Of a stretch of 64,000 nucleotides of DNA, positions 58,255 to 64,000 are shown piece after piece. Every line of letters starts with the position of its first letter. Positions within the stretch are counted from its first letter, which is position 1. The position numbers and the translations under genes are program-made. The notes under the pieces were generated by a model that searched no databases, was not told the origin of the DNA, and saw only the letters and a program-made list of their open reading frames with translations. The stretch covers positions 11,986,501-12,050,500 of the forward strand of contig OX940862.1 of assembly GCA_954871525.1 (NCBI GenBank), given 5' to 3'. The stretch comes from Parietaria judaica. Taxonomy: Eukaryota > Streptophyta > Magnoliopsida > Rosales > Urticaceae.

Positions 58255-59883
58255 ATGGATGAGCAGGAGTTTCGACGATGCCTTGAGCTCTTCCCAGTCG
58301 TTCGATCCAGGAACTTCGTTGTAATGCTTCTCACAAACTCAATCTTATTTACACTCCGATTCGCAGTTTATGATCTTTAAGCTATCAAGGAGCTGATTCG
58401 ATGAGTGATCTTTGAAGGAGAAGTAGTCGAATTGTGAATTGAAATTTAGGCTTTGTAGTTTTAGCGATCAAGCTTACCAAGGATGTTTTTGGGATCATTG
58501 AAGTTTTGGGTTTACATAAAAGCTAAACTTCTTATTTCGAAATCTAAGTGAACACTTGTATATTCACTTGTGATTTTCTCTATGCAATTGGATCTCAGGC
58601 GGAATCTGAATCTTCGCGACAGTCGACTTCGAGACCGTCGCAGAGCGAAGCGGTACCAAATCTTCGTAGTCTTCTGCTGATTAATCCTGCTCTGAATGAG
58701 ATCCTATCTTGCTTATTGCCATTTGAAATAAACTTAAAAGTCGGATAGCAGGTGAAGGATTGGCAAGATGCATGGGACCACGAGGAAGATAAACGAGTTG
58801 AGATCAAAGAACTCGGTCAAAACGGTAACTCTACACATTCAAATCCGATATTGCTTATGTATCTTGTCAATTTAGCTTCGTTATTGATTATTCATTTGAG
58901 TTGGACCGTTGGCTTATGCTGTTTGTTCTTGTACTACAAAAATTCTTGCTTATACTTTTGTGTGCTTCTGAAATAGCAGATGCTTTCTGGAAGAAGCTGA
59001 AGTTAGCAGTTGAGAGAAAGGTAACGTATAATTCAACCCCGGCATTATTATTTTTAATGCAGAATATTCAAAATTTAGTTACATTTTTTTTCTCATCTTC
59101 ATGTTGTAATTATGTATTGACTAGGATGCATCGCGATGCAAATAAAGACATTATATTTTGGCTGAATTTATATCTTTGTGTTAAGTGGATCTCATTCTCA
59201 GGCATAGAACGAAATGTTAGTTTTTTTTTTTTCTTTCTTTCTTTCTAGACTCATTCTAAGCTTATGGTTGAATACTTTTTTTGGTTAATAATACGAATAC
59301 CTAGAATGTATCGATAAGTCTGGAACATGTCTTTGAGTGACACTCCATAATTCCTCCTTGACCCACATTTCGTGTAGTAAGCAACATTCAAATCTTGTCC
59401 TCAACACGTCCATGAAGAAGAAATGTGTGAATCAAATACGTGTATGGTTGTTTTTTCGGAAACTTTTGAAAATGATCATAATAAATAATAATATTTTCTA
59501 GTGAATATAGTAGCCCTTTATAGTCTTATATAAGTATTTTGGCATAGCAAAATCAAACACGCGATCGAAAAGATTGCAACGACGACTTTGTGGGTTGCTA
59601 CTAACAAGTGGTACTCATGTTTGCAGGTGGGTGCAATAGAAGCAGAGAGGTTTTGCAAGACCTTTCAGCACATTCATAATAAACTAGTAAGTGAATTATT
59701 ATGTATAATATTGTTTGTGTATAAATAAGCATTATCATTCCGAGTGTCAACGATAAATTGCATTTTCTGAGCTTTCAATTTGGTCAAAGAACGCTAACTC
59801 GTCTTCTTTTCCTATGCCGTTAGGTTCACGAAGAGCTGAGTTCGGAAGCCGCTAGCCGCCTTCTCAAATCATCGAGAGGTTAG
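58255..59883 (+). CDS. Small conserved plant protein of unknown function
   Basis: Six exons join in frame to 117 residues: 58255-58320, 58599-58652, 58752-58824, 58980-59020, 59627-59686, 59824-59883. All donors are GTA-type (GTAATG, GTACCA, GTAACT, GTAACG, GTAAGT) and acceptors end in CAG or TAG. It starts MDEQEFRRCLELFPVVRSRNF, continues with a Ser-rich linker and an acidic middle, and ends in two helical exons (DAFWKKLKLAVERKVGAIE, FCKTFQHIHNKLVHEELSSE). I recall a similar layout in other plants but no function. No signal peptide or membrane segment; likely soluble. Every ORF piece is too short to stand out alone, so the call rests on frame continuity across five introns. Confidence 0.75.
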
Positions 59884-60608
59884 ATCGAAATGGTAGCAAA
59901 CTGTATAAGTTTTCGTGTTTGATTCACCATGTAAAAGATCATTTTCGAATTCTGACGGGAGATCACACACGTTTCATGTTTGGTTCATATTATGTTATGA
60001 AAGGTTCTTTCTTTTTCTCCCTTTTGTATCCCTGAAAGAAAAGTTTATTTAAAGCTAATTGTTATAAACCGAACACAAATTGGTAAGTAAGTATTGTTAC
60101 GTCAAAACCGGTTCAGAAAACCATTGATAGATGTGTCGATTCACTTTGATCGAAGAAATACAATGATGGAAAAAGAGATGCAATGAGTCTAAAATTGCAT
60201 ATTATGCGAAAATTCCCGGACCTTATAAACGGATTCGGGATGGAAGCTCACAGTGCTCCTCGAGTGTTTTTCTCAACTATTGTGTAGTTACTAGAATCAA
60301 CTAAAAATATCTCAATAATATGACGAAGGAAAAACAGGAACGACACGTAATGATATAAAACGACAATACGCATTACCGTTAGGAAACGACAATACAAAAA
60401 CCTATATAAGTTCTTATACACATATTATAGACCCACATCATAATATTACGTTAATTTTAATACAGTAATTCTTATCTTCTTTTTTGGTTTAAAGAAAGTC
60501 TAAATGACCAAAACCAAGTTATTTAATATATCTCTACACCAATATTCAGTGGACCAATGCACACAAAAATGTTCACCTTTATGCACAAAGTAAAAAAAAA
60601 GGCTACAC
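59884..60608. other. Spacer between convergent genes
   Basis: 3' UTRs of both neighbours; nothing else evident. Confidence 0.5.
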
Positions 60609-63600
60609 TCAGTTGTTCGAAATTCCAAAATCTTGGAACCTAAACGACGAGTCCCCGGCGTCCCGGCGGAACCTCGGCATATCGTCGTCTTCGGGCGCAA
60701 ACGGCAGCACCTGGTTGTCGTTCGGCTGCCGTACCAGCTGGACTTCTGGTGGCAGGGGCAGCGCTGGCGGCGGTGTAGCGGAGGGAGTTACAATGGCGGC
60801 GGCCGAGGCCACGGCGGTTCGGTCCCAGACAAAGACGTGGATGATGATCGGGACTTTGGCGTGGCGATGGAGGGAGAGCTTTTGGCTGAGCGAGACGGTG
60901 TCGAAGCAGCGCACGGCTCCGGTGGAGGAGACCATCCAAGGGAGCACCTTCTGGTTCGATACTCGTGATACTACGAGAATCCTTGATGTTTCCATGGCCT
61001 CTCTGTACAGCTTGTTCAGCCCCGACCGGCCTGACGGCGTGCTCTCGTCTCCATCGATCACTGACGATACATAGATAAAGCCCTGATGTTTGCCAAATCG
61101 GAAATGGTCAGTAAGTTGTGTTTCCATATGTGCTGTCAATGGGGGTAAAAGATTAAACCTATGGACCGATTTTTAACCAGGTTCCGATTCCCGGAAATAT
61201 AACTGGCTGTTTTTATTTAAAAAAAAAAGGAACCGGAGCTGGACCGAGTCAATAAGGCATGGCCCAGTGGCCAGTACCCTATTAAATTTGATTTGTTTAA
61301 TTTCATTTTAGCCAACAATTTGTAAAATAAGTGTAAAAACTAGTTTTTTTTAGTCTATAAATGACTTGAAAATTATATATTAAAAAACAGCCCGCCCCGG
61401 AATTTGGTGCTTGGTTCTTAAAAATCAAGTTTTCCTAACATCGGGATTGCACCGGTTTTTGAAAGCCTTGAAACCGAGATTGAATACCTTGCAACTGGGA
61501 TTGGAACAGAACACAAAAATCCAATATTCGGTCCAGGTTTAAGCCGTTGACATATAAGATTTATTCAGTGAATCTATACCTCTTCGGTGCGGCTGATGGT
61601 GAAGCCGAGCTTGGAGTCGCCGTCGATGATCCTGATTTCAAGAGGGATCTCTCCGCCGAGAGGAGCGAACCAGAGGCGAATGGCTCGGACCACTCCGAGG
61701 TCAACACCATGGTAGTCCTCAAACCCGTACAAGCTCGCATTTGCGATGTTTGCTAGGTCCGACAATGATCCGGCGCTCACGGTTGAGGATGCTGTTTCGC
61801 CGGAAATCTGTTGGCCAACAATTGAATATTATATTCTTCTATTGATCAGATAATTATGATTTATGAGGCACTAATGTAATATTAATACATGTGCTATCTT
61901 TAAGTAATAACTAGATCTGCTTACGATCAAATTTATATACACAATAGGTTTTTTATCCAATATAAATTTATCGAATATTAATTTAACGATATTTTAGTGC
62001 ATTTGAACGTAATATCAAAATTGTCATACATAAATCCAACATATATAGCACATACCTTGGTGAGTAAAGACTCCGTTTGTATGTTCATGAAGACAATGGG
62101 CACGCCCGACGCCTGCGACGCATTGAGCCACGCGTTGGCCCTCGCCAGCGTGTCCTCAACGTCGTTGTAGCGCGACGCCGTGCGGTCTGACGCCTTTGGA
62201 AGCAGCAGGAACGAGAAGAACGAACTAGAGTTCGGCACGCTAAGCATCTCCTGCTTCCGTCGATCCCACGGGTACGACACGTACCCGTCTTGCAGCTTCG
62301 TCCTGCTCAGTGCGTTCACCATCCGCGCGCCCCGAGATTCTTCACACACACAAACACCATACAAAATTTAATGTACTAATTAGTGATTTAGGATAATTAT
62401 AACTTAAAGCGTCATTCATTTTTCATACTTTCGCTCGTCGGTTTCGACACTTTTTCTCCGGGTCACCAAATAAAAAAATTCACTTAAAATCCATGTCAAT
62501 TGTTCTTGTGATTTTGACATAAGATTGTAGTATGAGCGATCTCGTGTTGTGTTGGACTTTGGAACATATCCTAATTAAAGTTGAGATTTTGCATGTGAAG
62601 CGACATTGATGATAGGTTGTTGAATAAAGCATTTAATTCGACGTGTTTGGTCACGGATCTAATTATAATTTGACACATCGATTATATATTTATTACATCC
62701 AACTATATAGATATATATATAGGTAGTTGACGTATAAAGGAAATTTATTTTTTATACGTTCAATTTTCATTTTTAATAAAAATATATTCTTAAATTACAA
62801 AAAATAACTAAAAATAAAATAAATACTTAATTATACCATAATTAATAACAATAATACTTCTGCCACCCATTCTTGGTCTTTCAATATTATCATATTCATA
62901 GTCTATCTACAATATTATTTTCCAAATAATTAATATAAGAGATTAAGAGTAGATTAGTACAAGTGATGGCGGGTCAGAAGCACTCGAGTAGAAGAATAGT
63001 GGGCCAAATGCACGGTCCTTTTCCTTTTTTTTTTTTGACCCATTATTTTATCTTATGTGTCTCAATGACCCTGAATTTTCTTAAACTTCCAGGAAACTTA
63101 CCTCACATAAAATATGATCATCTTGTGCTTACTTTTCAATTTTTAAAGAAGAGAAAAATCTATGCTAAATCGAGAGTTGAAATCATGATTATAATAATAC
63201 GATGAGAGAGACTAAATAAACCTAGGCTTAATTAAGTCAACAATGAATTCCAAAAACAGCTTGGTCTTTCTTGTGTATTAAGTCTGAAAATAATTAAATT
63301 AATATAAATGAACTCTCAGCTCTTTATTAATTACCGAACCTAAGTATTGCTGACCAAATTAATTCCATATATATAGGATATTAAATTACAAAATTAGCCT
63401 CCTGGATCATCTATATTGATCAATGATCATAACTTTTATATAATCTAATTACTATGTTGTGTAAATCAAATTTATTTTGATATCGTGAATGATTAATTAA
63501 TTAAATTTACCGGTTTGGATTTATTACTAACCTTGAAGCTCAAAGCAATCGGATTCCGTCCGGTCCAAGAACCCGACGGCGTAGTTAGGATCATCGATCG

Positions 63601-63958
63601 ACCGGAGCATGTACTGCTTCTTCCCGGCGGAGTCGTTGGGGACGATGCAGGCCTGCAATTCGGCGAACTCCTCTCGACCCCGCCGGACTTTGACGAGGAT
63701 CGACGTGTCCTTTGCTCGGTACGAGCCGTGGAGGATCTTCTGGACGCCGCTCCGGCCGTTCTTGAACGGGGACTTGACGGTGATGGAATTGCCGATCCGA
63801 AGCTCCTCGACGATGTCGCCGGTCTGTAGCATGTCGCCGGTCCACTCATCGGCCTTCGAGCTTCCCTTGAGGCACTCGATCGACAGAACCGTCGTCGATC
63901 TCGCCGACGACTCCGACGAGGCTGAGCTGTTTGTCTGCCCTGATCTCTCCATGGTCAT
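60609..63958 (-). CDS. Plant-specific conserved protein with PDZ-like segment, function unknown
   Basis: Four exons on the minus strand (63958-63532, 62339-62056, 61807-61580, 61082-60609) join in frame to 470 residues. The N-terminus is Ser-rich; conserved blocks follow: TVLSIECLKGSSKADEW, GDMLQTGDIVEELRIG, KSPFKNGRSGVQKILH, DPNYAVGFLDRTESDCFELQ, NASLYGFEDYHGVDLGVVRA and VLPWMVSSTGAVRCFDTVSL. The stretch IIDGDSKLGFTISRTEEGFI through SGLNKLY to LLVVSRV-type sequence (about residues 297-365) has the order of a PDZ domain (GLGF-like loop, SVI.DGS.A.RSGL, ILVVSRVSNQKV). This is inference. The C-terminal 60 residues are Pro-rich and acidic. No transit peptide or membrane segment. The second Met (63952) is an alternative start. 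Confidence 0.85.
61150..61545. repeat. Degenerate transposon-like sequence in intron 3
   Basis: Rich in GGTTCCGATTCC, GGAACCGG and CCCGCCCCGG motifs, spanning most of the intron between exons 3 and 4 of the preceding minus-strand gene. It resembles the stretches near 20200 and 20900. Ends and target duplication are not resolved. Confidence 0.45.
62365..63531. other. Long first intron of the minus-strand gene
   Basis: AT-rich and without recognisable coding sequence. A T-homopolymer lies near 63022-63037. No other features seen. Confidence 0.5.
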
Positions 63959-64000
63959 TTCTCATTCACTACTTCTGCATATGCATCCAAAACCTAATGT

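Overview
The window is nuclear DNA of a flowering plant, most likely a eudicot. Genes are split by short GT-AG introns, intergenic DNA is AT-rich with many (TA)n microsatellites and small inverted-repeat transposons, and nearly every gene matches a plant-specific family (type-2 13-lipoxygenase, MCTP/FTIP, EIN3-like, CLE peptide, IRK-interacting protein, UGT, JMJ30). I cannot name the species.

Left part (1-22 kb). A chloroplast 13-lipoxygenase gene on the minus strand runs off the left edge; eight exons are present and its introns are loaded with miniature transposons. It is followed by a 12-exon Gfo/Idh/MocA-type oxidoreductase gene (11.55-14.15 kb, +) and a GC-rich MCTP/FTIP1-like gene (17.34-19.97 kb, +), whose product would be an ER and plasmodesma tether.

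Centre (22.2-31 kb). The most unusual locus encodes a protein of about 2,327 residues in seven exons. In order it carries an FAD amine-oxidase-like domain, a fatty-acyl-AMP-ligase-like adenylation domain, an acyl/peptidyl carrier domain, a membrane region with three left-handed beta-helix (hexapeptide) modules, and, inserted in that region, a segment that resembles a catalase-fold haem domain. I know of no functionally described plant gene of this architecture. Degenerate tandem repeats lie directly upstream of it.

Right of centre (32-44 kb). A regulatory cluster: an EIL3/SLIM1-type transcription factor, a three-exon CLE40/CLV3-type peptide gene too small to appear as one ORF, a JMJ30/KDM8 JmjC gene with two evening elements by its TATA box, a UGT92-like glycosyltransferase with a nearby UGT relic, and an IRK-interacting-protein-like (DUF641) gene. 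A decayed organellar large-subunit rRNA fragment lies between the CLE and JMJ30 genes.

Right part (44-64 kb). A gene-poor 6 kb rich in miniature transposons is followed by two intronless histone H3.1 genes in opposite orientation (49.97 kb + and 57.2 kb -), flanking a 17-exon WD40 gene. A small six-exon conserved gene and a four-exon plant-specific gene with a PDZ-like segment (minus strand) complete the window.

The genes do not form one pathway; this is ordinary plant gene order. Exon borders were set by hand from splice signals and reading-frame continuity. Family names come from recognised sequence motifs, not from a database search.
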